12,169 nt of DNA from an uncultured Anaerobutyricum sp. (GTDB taxonomy: Bacteria > Bacillota > Clostridia > Lachnospirales > Lachnospiraceae). The stretch is taken from assembly GCF_934307085.1 (NCBI RefSeq), contig NZ_CAKRCF010000063.1, positions 1-12,169 of the forward strand, given 5' to 3'. How positions within the stretch are numbered: position 1 is the first letter of the stretch; each line of letters begins with the position of its first letter. Shown here in pieces: positions 5,661 through 12,169 of this stretch. The position numbers and the translations under genes were made by a program. The notes beneath the pieces are model-generated. The model searched no databases. It was not told the origin of the DNA and was given only the letters and a program-made list of their open reading frames with translations.

Positions 5661-8048
5661 ATGTTGTCCTATCAGAAAGGTGTCGTAAAGACTTCGGTAC
5701 GGCATCTGGTAGAATTTTTATTTCGAAGTGGGGATATTACAACGGGTTCATCGGTAAGTGCTAGTCCGGAGGCGATGCTTGAGGGTGGCAGACTGCACCG
5801 AAAAATACAAAGAGGGCAGAAAGCAACCTATCAGAGCGAGGTTCCCCTGAAAATGGAGTGGAAGGAAGAAGAGTATAACTTAGTTTTAGAAGGACGTGCG
5901 GACGGTATTGACAAAACAGAGGTTGATAGGAAAAAGATTGTCTATGTTGATGAAATTAAATGCGTATACCGTGATGTGGAAGAGATAGAGAAAGCAGACA
6001 TCTTACATTTGGCGCAGGCAAAGTGCTATGCGTATATGTATGGTATAAAACAGGACTTAGAGAAGATAGGGGTACAGATTACTTACTGTCATATAGAAAC
6101 CGAGCAGATAAAGAAGATTTTTTATTGCTATAGTATGGAAGAATTATCCTTGTGGTTTGTGGAAGTATTAAATGCTTACCGGATGTGGGCAACATATTAT
6201 GTTGAAGCAAGAAAAAAGAGAAATGAAAGTATTCAGGCATTGCAGTTTCCTTTTTCATTTCGGCCGGGACAAAAGAAGATGACGGCGATTGCCTATCAGG
6301 CGATGGAGAATAAAAAGCACATATTTCTACAGGCACCGACAGGAATTGGAAAGACGATTTCTACGCTTTATCCTGCGTTAAAAGAACTTGGGGCAGAGAA
6401 AGCAGAAAATATTTTTTATCTTACGGCTAAGACAATTACAAGAACGGTAGCGGAAGATACGATAAAGCTTTTAAAAAAACAGGGGTTATTTCTAGCAGCG
6501 GTAACAATTACTGCAAAAGAAAAAATCTGTATTCAGGAAGAAATGCAGTGTAATCCAGAAAATTGTGAGAGAGCCAAGGGACATTTTGACCGGATTAATG
6601 AAGCTCTTTATGCACTTCTTTGTGCGGAGTGTGAGATTAACCGGGAGAATCTTCTTTTGTACGCAGAAAAATATAAAGTTTGTCCATATGAGCTGTCTTT
6701 TGAGGTGGCAGCGTGGGCGGATTGTATTATTTGTGATTATAATTATGTATTTGATCCACATGTAAATAGAAAGAGTCTGATAGAAGGAAGCCTGCGACAG
6801 AATATTTATCTCATTGATGAGGCACATAACTTACTTGATCGGGCAAGGGAAATGTACAGTGCGGATATTGCAAAAAGCGATTTTAAAGTAGCCAAAAAGT
6901 ATTTTAGAGAACGAAATCGTTTTTTATTTAAAAAGTTGAATAACTGTGTTCTGGCACTTAGAAAGTTGGAAAAACAGGCAGAAGAGGGAGCACGTTTTAG
7001 CCTGCATGAGAATGCGGATGCTATGTATTTTCCTATTTTCCATTTAATTGGACCATTAGAAGAATATCTTGCAGACCACGATAATTTTGCAGAGAGAGAA
7101 GAACTTGTTGAATTTTATTTTAAACTCAGCCATTTTTATATGATGTTAGATGGAATGGACAGCGGTTATGAGATTTACAGTGAAAAAAAAGGACGGGACT
7201 TTTATCTGCGGATTTTTTGCGTGAATCCGTCCGATAAGTTAGAGGAATATATTGAAAACAGCCGTTCTAGCATTTTTTTCTCAGCAACACTTTTACCAGT
7301 GCAGTATTATAGACAGCTTCTTGGAAGAAATCGTTTTGAGGCATACCAGATAGCTTCCCCATTTGCAAAAGAAAATCGGCTTCTTGCTATTACAGAAGAT
7401 GTGACGAGCCGTTATACAAGAAGAGGAGAATGGGAATACGGGAAAATGATTCGTTATCTGGAACTCTGTCTGGAAAAAAAGGCAGGAAATTATATGATAT
7501 TTTTCCCTTCCTATGAAATGCTTATGAGTGTATATAGACTGGCAGAACAAAGTAATCTTGCATTGGTTTCCGAACTTATTGTGCAGGAGCCATCCATGGA
7601 AGAAAGAAGCAGAGAGGCATTTCTTGAAAAGTTTCGGGAGCAGTCAGGTAAGCCGCTTATTGGTTTTTGCGTTCTTGGAAGTATTTTTTCAGAAGGAATT
7701 GACCTCACGGGAGACAGTCTTATCGGTGTATTAATTGTAGGAACCGGGCTGCCGCAGGTTTGCAATGAGAGAGAAGTCATACGAGCATACTTTGACAGAC
7801 AGCAAAAAAAAGGATATGATTATGCGTATCGGTATCCGGGAATGAATAAGGTATTGCAGGCGGCCGGAAGAGTAATCCGAACAGCAGAAGATGTGGGAAC
7901 GATTCTCCTGATGGATGAACGATTTTTAGAAAGGGACAATCAAAGCCTGCTCCCGGAAGAATGGGAGAGTTATTATGTGGTAAACAGGAATAACTGTGGA
8001 CAGGTTTTGGAGAATTTCTGGAATCATTTAAATAAAGCAGATTTATAG
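5661..8048 (+). CDS. PD-(D/E)XK nuclease-XPD/DinG-type helicase fusion
   Basis: The 795-residue protein joins two DNA-processing modules. Residues 1-190 carry RecB-like nuclease motifs: LEGGRLH (40-46), GRADGI (Asp81), VDEIK (Asp97, Glu98, Lys100) and QAKCYAY (119-125). Residues 195-795 form a superfamily 2 helicase. Walker A is APTGIGKT (225-232), the DEAH box is at 386-389, motif III is SAT (541-543) and motif VI is QAAGRVIR (733-740). Cys290, Cys297, Cys302 and Cys341 between Walker A and DEAH match the iron-sulfur cluster domain of XPD/DinG enzymes, which by family knowledge unwind 5' to 3'. All catalytic residues of both modules look intact, so both activities are expected. The substrate is unknown; repair of R-loops, forks or foreign DNA is possible. 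AAGGAGG at 5646-5652 supports the ATG. It stands alone, with no repair or defence partner beside it. Confidence 0.9.
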   Translation: MLSYQKGVVKTSVRHLVEFLFRSGDITTGSSVSASPEAMLEGGRLHRKIQRGQKATYQSEVPLKMEWKEEEYNLVLEGRADGIDKTEVDRKKIVYVDEIKCVYRDVEEIEKADILHLAQAKCYAYMYGIKQDLEKIGVQITYCHIETEQIKKIFYCYSMEELSLWFVEVLNAYRMWATYYVEARKKRNESIQALQFPFSFRPGQKKMTAIAYQAMENKKHIFLQAPTGIGKTISTLYPALKELGAEKAENIFYLTAKTITRTVAEDTIKLLKKQGLFLAAVTITAKEKICIQEEMQCNPENCERAKGHFDRINEALYALLCAECEINRENLLLYAEKYKVCPYELSFEVAAWADCIICDYNYVFDPHVNRKSLIEGSLRQNIYLIDEAHNLLDRAREMYSADIAKSDFKVAKKYFRERNRFLFKKLNNCVLALRKLEKQAEEGARFSLHENADAMYFPIFHLIGPLEEYLADHDNFAEREELVEFYFKLSHFYMMLDGMDSGYEIYSEKKGRDFYLRIFCVNPSDKLEEYIENSRSSIFFSATLLPVQYYRQLLGRNRFEAYQIASPFAKENRLLAITEDVTSRYTRRGEWEYGKMIRYLELCLEKKAGNYMIFFPSYEMLMSVYRLAEQSNLALVSELIVQEPSMEERSREAFLEKFREQSGKPLIGFCVLGSIFSEGIDLTGDSLIGVLIVGTGLPQVCNEREVIRAYFDRQQKKGYDYAYRYPGMNKVLQAAGRVIRTAEDVGTILLMDERFLERDNQSLLPEEWESYYVVNRNNCGQVLENFWNHLNKADL

Positions 8049-8225
8049 CTCAATTTTTGCGATTGCGTTCCCTCTATATTAGATAGCGACAAAGTGAAAA
8101 AGGTCGATTCTGGCTTAGATTTTATATTTATGGAGCATCTATTTAGAAAATCGCAAAGTAACAGAAATGCAATCCTGACTTGAATCTTGCATTTGTAACA
8201 GGATATGATAATATGTAATTATTCG

Positions 8226-8254
8226 TAGATATATAGTACAGATTGTGAGATAAT
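8226..8254 (+). promoter_or_regulatory. Possible promoter of the DUF445 gene
   Basis: TAGATA (8226-8231, 4 of 6 to TTGACA) is 17 bases from GATAAT (8249-8254, 5 of 6), with TG at 8246-8247 in the extended -10 position. It would give a leader of about 120 bases before the ATG at 8382, containing the solo repeat arm. Confidence 0.4.
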
Positions 8255-8301
8255 GATTAAATGAGCCTTTATTATATACATAGACGTATACTGTTTTAAA
8301 G

Positions 8302-8316
8302 AAACACGCTCTAGAA
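8302..8316. repeat. Dispersed palindromic repeat, copy C (solo arm)
   Basis: AAACACGCTCTAGAA is identical to 1099-1113 of copy A. TTTTGCAGA, a piece of the loop sequence of the full copies, follows at 8322-8330, but I find no partner arm. It looks like a decayed or partial copy, 66 bases before the DUF445 start codon. Confidence 0.4.
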
Positions 8317-8381
8317 CACAATTTTGCAGATGTTTTATGAATAATTGGAAAATTTGAAATAAGAAAAAGGAGCAGGGAACT

Positions 8382-9284
8382 ATGTGGAAATATATTGCAA
8401 CACCGATTATCGGGGCAATTATTGGTTATGTGACAAACTGGATTGCGGTAAAGATGTTATTTCGCCCCAGAAAAGAAGTCAGGGTATTTGGAAAGCGACT
8501 TCCCTTTACACCAGGCGTAATCCCAAGAGGCCAGGGAAGACTGGCAAGAGCTGTTGGTAATGTTGTGGAAACACAGCTTTTAACACCAGAGTATATGGGA
8601 GAGAAGCTTCTTTCTGAAGAGTCAGAAAAAGAGTTTAAAAGCCATGTACAGACATGGATAGATATACAAAAAGAATCTGAAGATACGCTTCGTTCTGCGG
8701 CAGTAAAGATTGTGGAAGAAGAGAAAGTGGATGATTTTGCTGCATCGGTTGAAGAGGATTTAACAGACTTCCTTTCAGAAAAAGTTATTGCGATGGAGCC
8801 GGGTAAGCTGATCATAGATAAGATAGTGCAGGAGGCACAGAGCAAGCTTGCAGATTCCATGTTTGGGATGATGCTTGGCGGTTCTTTTATTGAGAAAATC
8901 GCCGGACAGATTCAAGAAGGAATTGATGCCTACATCGCAGAGAATGCCAGAGGCTATATTGAAAAAGAGGTAGTGGCAGCATCCGAAGAATTGCAGGCGA
9001 AGCCGATACCGGAAGTAACGGGATTTTTTGAAGAAAAGGGAATTTACGACCCAGAATTTCTCTGGGGGCTTTATAAGAGAATTATAGAAGAAAAACTGCC
9101 GGCATTACTTTCCTCTTTAAAGCTTTCCGTTGTAGTTGAGGAGCGGATCAATGCGATGAAGGTAGAAGAAGTCGAGGAACTGGTACTTTCTATTATGAGT
9201 AAGGAACTTGGTGCGATTGTAAATCTTGGAGCGGTGATCGGCCTTATATTAGGGCTTGTGAATGTGCTTATTTTTATGATTTGA
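8382..9284 (+). CDS. DUF445 family membrane protein
   Basis: The 300-residue protein has a hydrophobic segment at each end: about 4-26 (YIATPIIGAIIGYVTNWIAV) and 276-300 (GAIVNLGAVIGLILGLVNVL). Between them lies a long, charged, helical region, a hairpin-like topology typical of DUF445 proteins such as Bacillus YheB. The stretch at 39-68, LPFTPGVIPRGQGRLA followed by VVETQLLTPE, is the family signature, and the length fits the shorter members. Its biochemical role is unknown. The charged middle should lie on one side of the membrane; which side cannot be told from sequence. AAGGAG at 8367-8372 is 9 bases before the ATG. Palindromic repeat copy D begins 23 bases after the stop, so the gene is probably monocistronic. 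Confidence 0.92.
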   Translation: MWKYIATPIIGAIIGYVTNWIAVKMLFRPRKEVRVFGKRLPFTPGVIPRGQGRLARAVGNVVETQLLTPEYMGEKLLSEESEKEFKSHVQTWIDIQKESEDTLRSAAVKIVEEEKVDDFAASVEEDLTDFLSEKVIAMEPGKLIIDKIVQEAQSKLADSMFGMMLGGSFIEKIAGQIQEGIDAYIAENARGYIEKEVVAASEELQAKPIPEVTGFFEEKGIYDPEFLWGLYKRIIEEKLPALLSSLKLSVVVEERINAMKVEEVEELVLSIMSKELGAIVNLGAVIGLILGLVNVLIFMI

Positions 9285-9306
9285 TATTCAAAAAGTATTT
9301 TATTAT

Positions 9307-9384
9307 CTTAGAGCATGTTTGAAAAATCATTCCTATAATCTGTACGCCCCAATTTGCAGAAAGCATTTTTCAAGTACACTCTAG
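9307..9384. repeat. Dispersed palindromic repeat, copy D (full length)
   Basis: The 5' arm TAGAGCATGTTTGAAAAAT (9309-9327) pairs with ATTTTTCAAGTACACTCTA (9365-9383), including two G-T wobbles and two mismatches. The loop carries TCTGTAC (9339-9345) and ATTTGCAGAAA (9352-9362), as in copy B. It starts 23 bases after the DUF445 stop and overlaps copy E by a few bases at CTAG (9381-9384). Confidence 0.75.
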
Positions 9385-9439
9385 AGCATGTTTGAAAAGT
9401 AATTTTTGGGCAGAAATATTTTTAACAGGTATATAGAGC
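9381..9439. repeat. Dispersed palindromic repeat, copy E (degenerate, tandem to D)
   Basis: TAGAGCATGTTTGAAAA at 9382-9398 is identical over 17 bases to 9309-9325 in copy D, and GCAGAAATATTTTTAACA (9410-9427) resembles the right half of copy B. Its 3' arm, to about TATAGAGC at 9439, has decayed and pairs poorly. Copies D and E are head to tail and share CTAG. This copy ends 12 bases before the ribosome binding site of the sirtuin gene, so any promoter for that gene must lie in or next to the repeats. Confidence 0.6.
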
Positions 9440-9465
9440 TACAATAATGTAAGGAGGTACATGTT

Positions 9466-10185
9466 ATGAACGAAAAAATCAAGAAATTAAAAGAAATTAT
9501 TGACGGAACAGATAACCTGGTATTTTTTGGAGGTGCCGGTGTTTCTACAGAAAGTGGTATTCCAGATTTTAGAAGTACAGATGGGCTTTATAGCTTAAAA
9601 TATGATTATCCACCGGAGACGATTGTCAGTCATACCTTTTTCATGAGACGTAATAAGGAATTTTATGATTTTTATAAAGATAAGATGATGGCACTTGATG
9701 CAAAGCCGAATGCGGCACATTATAAGCTTGCTGAATGGGAGGCACAGGGTAAATGCCGTGCAGTTGTTACCCAGAATATTGATGGACTTCACCAGATGGC
9801 AGGAAGTAAGAATGTATTAGAACTTCATGGGAGTATCCACAGAAATTATTGTATGAAATGTGGTAAGTTTTTTGATGCTGCTTATGTAAAGAACAGTGAG
9901 GGTGCACCAAAATGTGATGCGTGTGGTGGACTTATTAAACCAGATGTTGTTTTATATGAAGAAGGGCTGGATGAGAATATCATTTCTAAAACAATTCATT
10001 ATATCAGTCAGGCAGATGTTTTGATTATCGGTGGAACTTCTTTAGTTGTTTATCCGGCAGCAGGCCTTATTGATTATTTTAAGGGAAGCCATCTCATTTT
10101 AATTAATAAGTCAGAGACACAGAGAGATTCACAGGCAGATTTAGTGATTAACGATAAAATAGGGGAAGTATTTGGACAATTGTAA
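9466..10185 (+). CDS. Sir2 family NAD-dependent protein deacylase (sirtuin)
   Basis: This 239-residue sirtuin removes acyl groups from lysine side chains, using NAD+ and releasing nicotinamide and O-acyl-ADP-ribose. The NAD-binding motif GAGVSTESGIPDFR is at 23-36, TQNIDGLH at 102-109 and catalytic His at 121 (ELHGS). Four zinc-binding cysteines are at 129, 132, 150 and 153, and GTSLVVYPAAG at 190-200. The substrate-binding strand reads KPDVVLYEE, where many sirtuins have VVxFGE. No Ala-x-x-Tyr/Arg pair indicating a desuccinylase was identified. The length is normal and no tail is present, so it is cytosolic. AAGGAGG at 9451-9457 is 8 bases before the ATG. The stop is 2 bases before the J-protein start, so the two are co-transcribed; chaperone or metabolic enzyme acylation may be its target. 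Confidence 0.93.
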   Translation: MNEKIKKLKEIIDGTDNLVFFGGAGVSTESGIPDFRSTDGLYSLKYDYPPETIVSHTFFMRRNKEFYDFYKDKMMALDAKPNAAHYKLAEWEAQGKCRAVVTQNIDGLHQMAGSKNVLELHGSIHRNYCMKCGKFFDAAYVKNSEGAPKCDACGGLIKPDVVLYEEGLDENIISKTIHYISQADVLIIGGTSLVVYPAAGLIDYFKGSHLILINKSETQRDSQADLVINDKIGEVFGQL

Positions 10186-10187
10186 AG

Positions 10188-12113
10188 ATGAACGATTTTT
10201 TTAACACATTAGGAATAGAAGCGACAAAAGAAGAAAAGGAAATTAAGAAAGCATATCGGGCAAAACTTCATACGGTAAACCCAGAAGATGATCCAGATGG
10301 ATTTAAGCGTTTGAGGGAGGCTTACGAGGAAGCATTAAAATACGCAAGACAAAAGGAAGAAAAGCCAGAGAATCTGTCTCCGGCAGAGGAATTTATTTCC
10401 CGGTGCGAGCAACTTTACAAAGATTTTTACCGGAGAATTGATGAGCAGGAGTGGGAGAAGCTTTTTTCAGAAGATATCTGTATCAGCTTAGAAAGCGGCG
10501 AAGAAGTGCGACAGAGATTTCTTGTATTTTTGATGGAGCATTTTCGTCTGCCATCTTCTGTATGGAAAAAGATTGATCAGACTTTTTCTATCACAGGGAA
10601 TCGAAAGGAACTTCTTGAACTATTCCCAGAGCCTTACGTTGACTTTTTACAGCAGGTTGTCCGCTATAACGGTGCGTTAAATTATGAATTATTTGAAGGT
10701 GAGGTTAGCGAGGATGTTGATGACTATATTGAGCATTATCATAAACTTCGACAATATGCAGACCTTGGTATGCGGAAAGAAGCGTGGGAAGAATATCATT
10801 TCATAGAGGAGCATTATGATATTTACCATCCATATATTTTATTAGAAAAGGCGAGACTTCTTTATAGTGAAGAAGAGGAAAAAAAGCAAAAAGAAGGTGG
10901 CGAAATTTTCCACTCCCTTGCAAAGAAATATCCACAGGAAGAACGAATCGTATGTTGTTACGGAAGGTATTGTCAGGAAAAGGATATATGGGATGAAACA
11001 ATTACACTGTATGATGCGGTATTAGAAGCACATCCGGAATCCTTTCTTGCAAGAACCGGCAAGATGGAATCGGTACTTCATGAAGGACGTTATCGTGAGG
11101 CAAGAGAGGCAATTCTTGATTTGTTAGAAGAAAGTCCAGTGGATGAAAGGCTTGTGGAAGATCTTAACAAGGCAAATGTGTATGTGATAGCGGAATTAGA
11201 GCCAAAATATAAAGACAATCTTTTAGATCAGGATAGTCTTATGGAACTTGCCTGGTGTTATTATCAGAATTCCAGATTTAAAGATGGTATTGCGTTGATG
11301 GATGGATTTATTCCAGACGAGGAGCATTATCTTGATTATCATAACTTAAAGGGTAGAATTTATTTGACGATAAATAAGGATGCTGAGGCAATAGAACATC
11401 TTATTCCATGGCTTCATGCGATACAGAAGCTTCGTCCAGATGGCACAAAAAAAACAACAAGACAGATGGCACGACTTGGTTATGCTTATTATACAATTGC
11501 TTCCGCAAAGGCAGATTTGATTCTTGATGGAAAGGAAGGCAGCCTTTCAGAAGTAATGGATTACATAGAAAAAGCGGTGGAAGCAGAAAATGATTTTTCA
11601 CAAAAGGTAAGTTACTATCATACAGCAGCAGATATCTGGCGCAGAAAAAAAGATTATGCAAAAATGTTTGATATCTGCGATAAAATCATTGCACTTGACC
11701 CACAGTATTATCCAGCATATCTTTTAAGACAGGAAGCTTGCTTGTATCTGGGAAGATATCAGGAAGTTATTAATGATTATCAGAGAGCAACAGCATTGTA
11801 TCCGTACCATGCCAGACCGTATTGTACGTTGATTCGTATGTATCTGCTGTTTGGCGAGCCGGATAAGGTGAAAGATATCCTTGAACTGGCAAGGGAAAAT
11901 GGAGCAAACAGTGATGAACTCGAACTTCTTCGGGCAAGATATATTGCAATAAGGGCAAAGAGTCGAAAAGATTTAGAAAAGGCACTTTCCATTCTTGAAA
12001 CATTAGAAAAGAAAGGATGGTCTTTACAATCAGAGATGGATGAAGAAGAATGGGCAGAGATTGTTTATCGGAAAGCGCAGATTTTAACAAAGTTACAGGA
12101 GGAAACACGGTGA
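10188..12113 (+). CDS. J-like domain/TPR co-chaperone-type protein
   Basis: The 641-residue protein opens with a J-like domain at about 1-55: FFNTLGIEATKEEKEIKKAYRAKL, then FKRLREAYEEALKYA. The loop that normally reads HPD reads NPE (31-33, followed by DDPDGF). Helical TPR-type repeats fill most of the rest, clearest at about 241-317 (YGRYCQEKDIWDETITLYDAVLEAHPE), 351-405 and 473-572 (KIIALDPQYYPAYLLRQEACLYLGRYQEVINDYQRATALYP). No membrane segment is visible. J domains stimulate Hsp70 ATPases and TPRs bind clients or chaperone tails. The next gene, overlapping by 4 bases, is an Hsp70, so this is probably its dedicated partner, comparable to the DjlB/DjlC-HscC pairs of E. coli. The start lies 2 bases after the sirtuin stop and lacks a good ribosome binding site at normal distance, which suggests translational coupling. 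Confidence 0.88.
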   Translation: MNDFFNTLGIEATKEEKEIKKAYRAKLHTVNPEDDPDGFKRLREAYEEALKYARQKEEKPENLSPAEEFISRCEQLYKDFYRRIDEQEWEKLFSEDICISLESGEEVRQRFLVFLMEHFRLPSSVWKKIDQTFSITGNRKELLELFPEPYVDFLQQVVRYNGALNYELFEGEVSEDVDDYIEHYHKLRQYADLGMRKEAWEEYHFIEEHYDIYHPYILLEKARLLYSEEEEKKQKEGGEIFHSLAKKYPQEERIVCCYGRYCQEKDIWDETITLYDAVLEAHPESFLARTGKMESVLHEGRYREAREAILDLLEESPVDERLVEDLNKANVYVIAELEPKYKDNLLDQDSLMELAWCYYQNSRFKDGIALMDGFIPDEEHYLDYHNLKGRIYLTINKDAEAIEHLIPWLHAIQKLRPDGTKKTTRQMARLGYAYYTIASAKADLILDGKEGSLSEVMDYIEKAVEAENDFSQKVSYYHTAADIWRRKKDYAKMFDICDKIIALDPQYYPAYLLRQEACLYLGRYQEVINDYQRATALYPYHARPYCTLIRMYLLFGEPDKVKDILELARENGANSDELELLRARYIAIRAKSRKDLEKALSILETLEKKGWSLQSEMDEEEWAEIVYRKAQILTKLQEETR

Positions 12114-12169
12114 TTATTGGAATTGATTTAGGAACGACAAATTCTCTTGCGGCGTATTATACAGAACAT
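12110..12169 (+). CDS. Hsp70 family chaperone, N-terminus (cut by window end)
   Basis: The frame from GTG 12110 reads MIIGIDLGTTNSLAAYYTEH to the window end. IGIDLGTTNS is the phosphate-1 ATP-binding motif that opens every DnaK/HscA/HscC-type Hsp70. A perfect AGGAGG at 12097-12102 lies 7 bases before GTG, and the GTG overlaps the J-protein stop in the pattern GTGA. The chain starts directly at the motif, without the extra N-terminal residues some Hsp70s carry. Only 20 codons are visible, so the subfamily cannot be set. An HscC-like accessory Hsp70 is more likely than the main DnaK, because grpE and dnaJ are not its neighbours here. It should be an ATP-driven client-binding chaperone working with the upstream J-like protein. 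Confidence 0.9.
   Translation, partial: MIIGIDLGTTNSLAAYYTEH

Larger units (their letters stand above)
8049..8381. other. 333-base intergenic region with inverted repeats
   Basis: No gene is evident. TTTGCGATT (8056-8064) is matched by its inverted copy AATCGCAAA (8149-8157) about 85 bases later. AAATGCAA (8165-8172) and TTGCATTT (8187-8194) form a perfect 8-bp hairpin with a 14-base loop. A possible promoter follows (8226-8254), then the solo repeat arm at 8302-8316. The minus-strand frame across 8139-8321 has no ribosome binding site and no recognisable protein. Confidence 0.6.

Noticed and set aside
8139..8321. Minus-strand frame in the gap before the DUF445 gene
   Set aside because: It has no ribosome binding site, a low-complexity AT-driven sequence and overlap with repeat-like palindromes.
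9461..9469. ATG at 9461 just before the sirtuin start
   Set aside because: It reads ATG TTA TGA, so it stops after two codons; the sirtuin frame begins at 9466.
1..12169. CRISPR array, prophage or insertion sequence
   Set aside because: No regularly spaced identical repeats, integrase, transposase or phage structural gene was seen on either strand.

Overview
The window looks like a low-GC Gram-positive chromosome of the Clostridia, most likely a Lachnospiraceae gut anaerobe. The evidence is strong AGGAGG-type ribosome binding sites, AT-rich intergenic DNA, a DUF6465-type Ala/Lys-rich protein, a CBS/DRTGG family II pyrophosphatase and a J-domain/TPR protein of a type I associate with this family. 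I cannot name the species. All convincing genes are on the + strand, and nothing indicates phage, plasmid or CRISPR.

Layout. Positions 1-40 are the 3' end of a 23S rRNA. It is followed by tRNA-Gly(GCC) and tRNA-Gln(CTG), with no 5S rRNA between or after them. Next come mostly single-gene units. They are an Ala/Lys-rich DUF6465-like protein (512-1009, with promoter and terminator), a short SEC-C zinc-motif protein (start best placed at 1340) and an unrecognised 364-aa protein (2062-3156). The Mn-dependent CBS/DRTGG pyrophosphatase follows (TTG start at 3362). A 643-base gap holds a palindromic repeat, a candidate 36-codon ORF and a very strong terminator. A PD-(D/E)XK nuclease fused to an XPD/DinG-type helicase follows (5661-8048), then a DUF445 membrane protein (8382-9284).

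The end of the window is a tight operon: a Sir2 sirtuin (9466-10185), a J-like/TPR protein starting 2 bases later (10188-12113), and a GTG-started Hsp70 gene that overlaps the J-protein stop codon by 4 bases and is cut by the window edge (12110-12169). This suggests a dedicated Hsp70/co-chaperone pair made together with an NAD-dependent deacylase. The J-like domain has NPE where HPD is expected.

The least explained signal is a dispersed imperfect palindrome of about 75 bases, present in five full, degenerate or partial copies between genes (1071-1114, 5035-5107, 8302-8316, 9307-9384, 9381-9439). Two full copies share loop sequence as well as arms, so they are related by descent and are not just look-alike hairpins.
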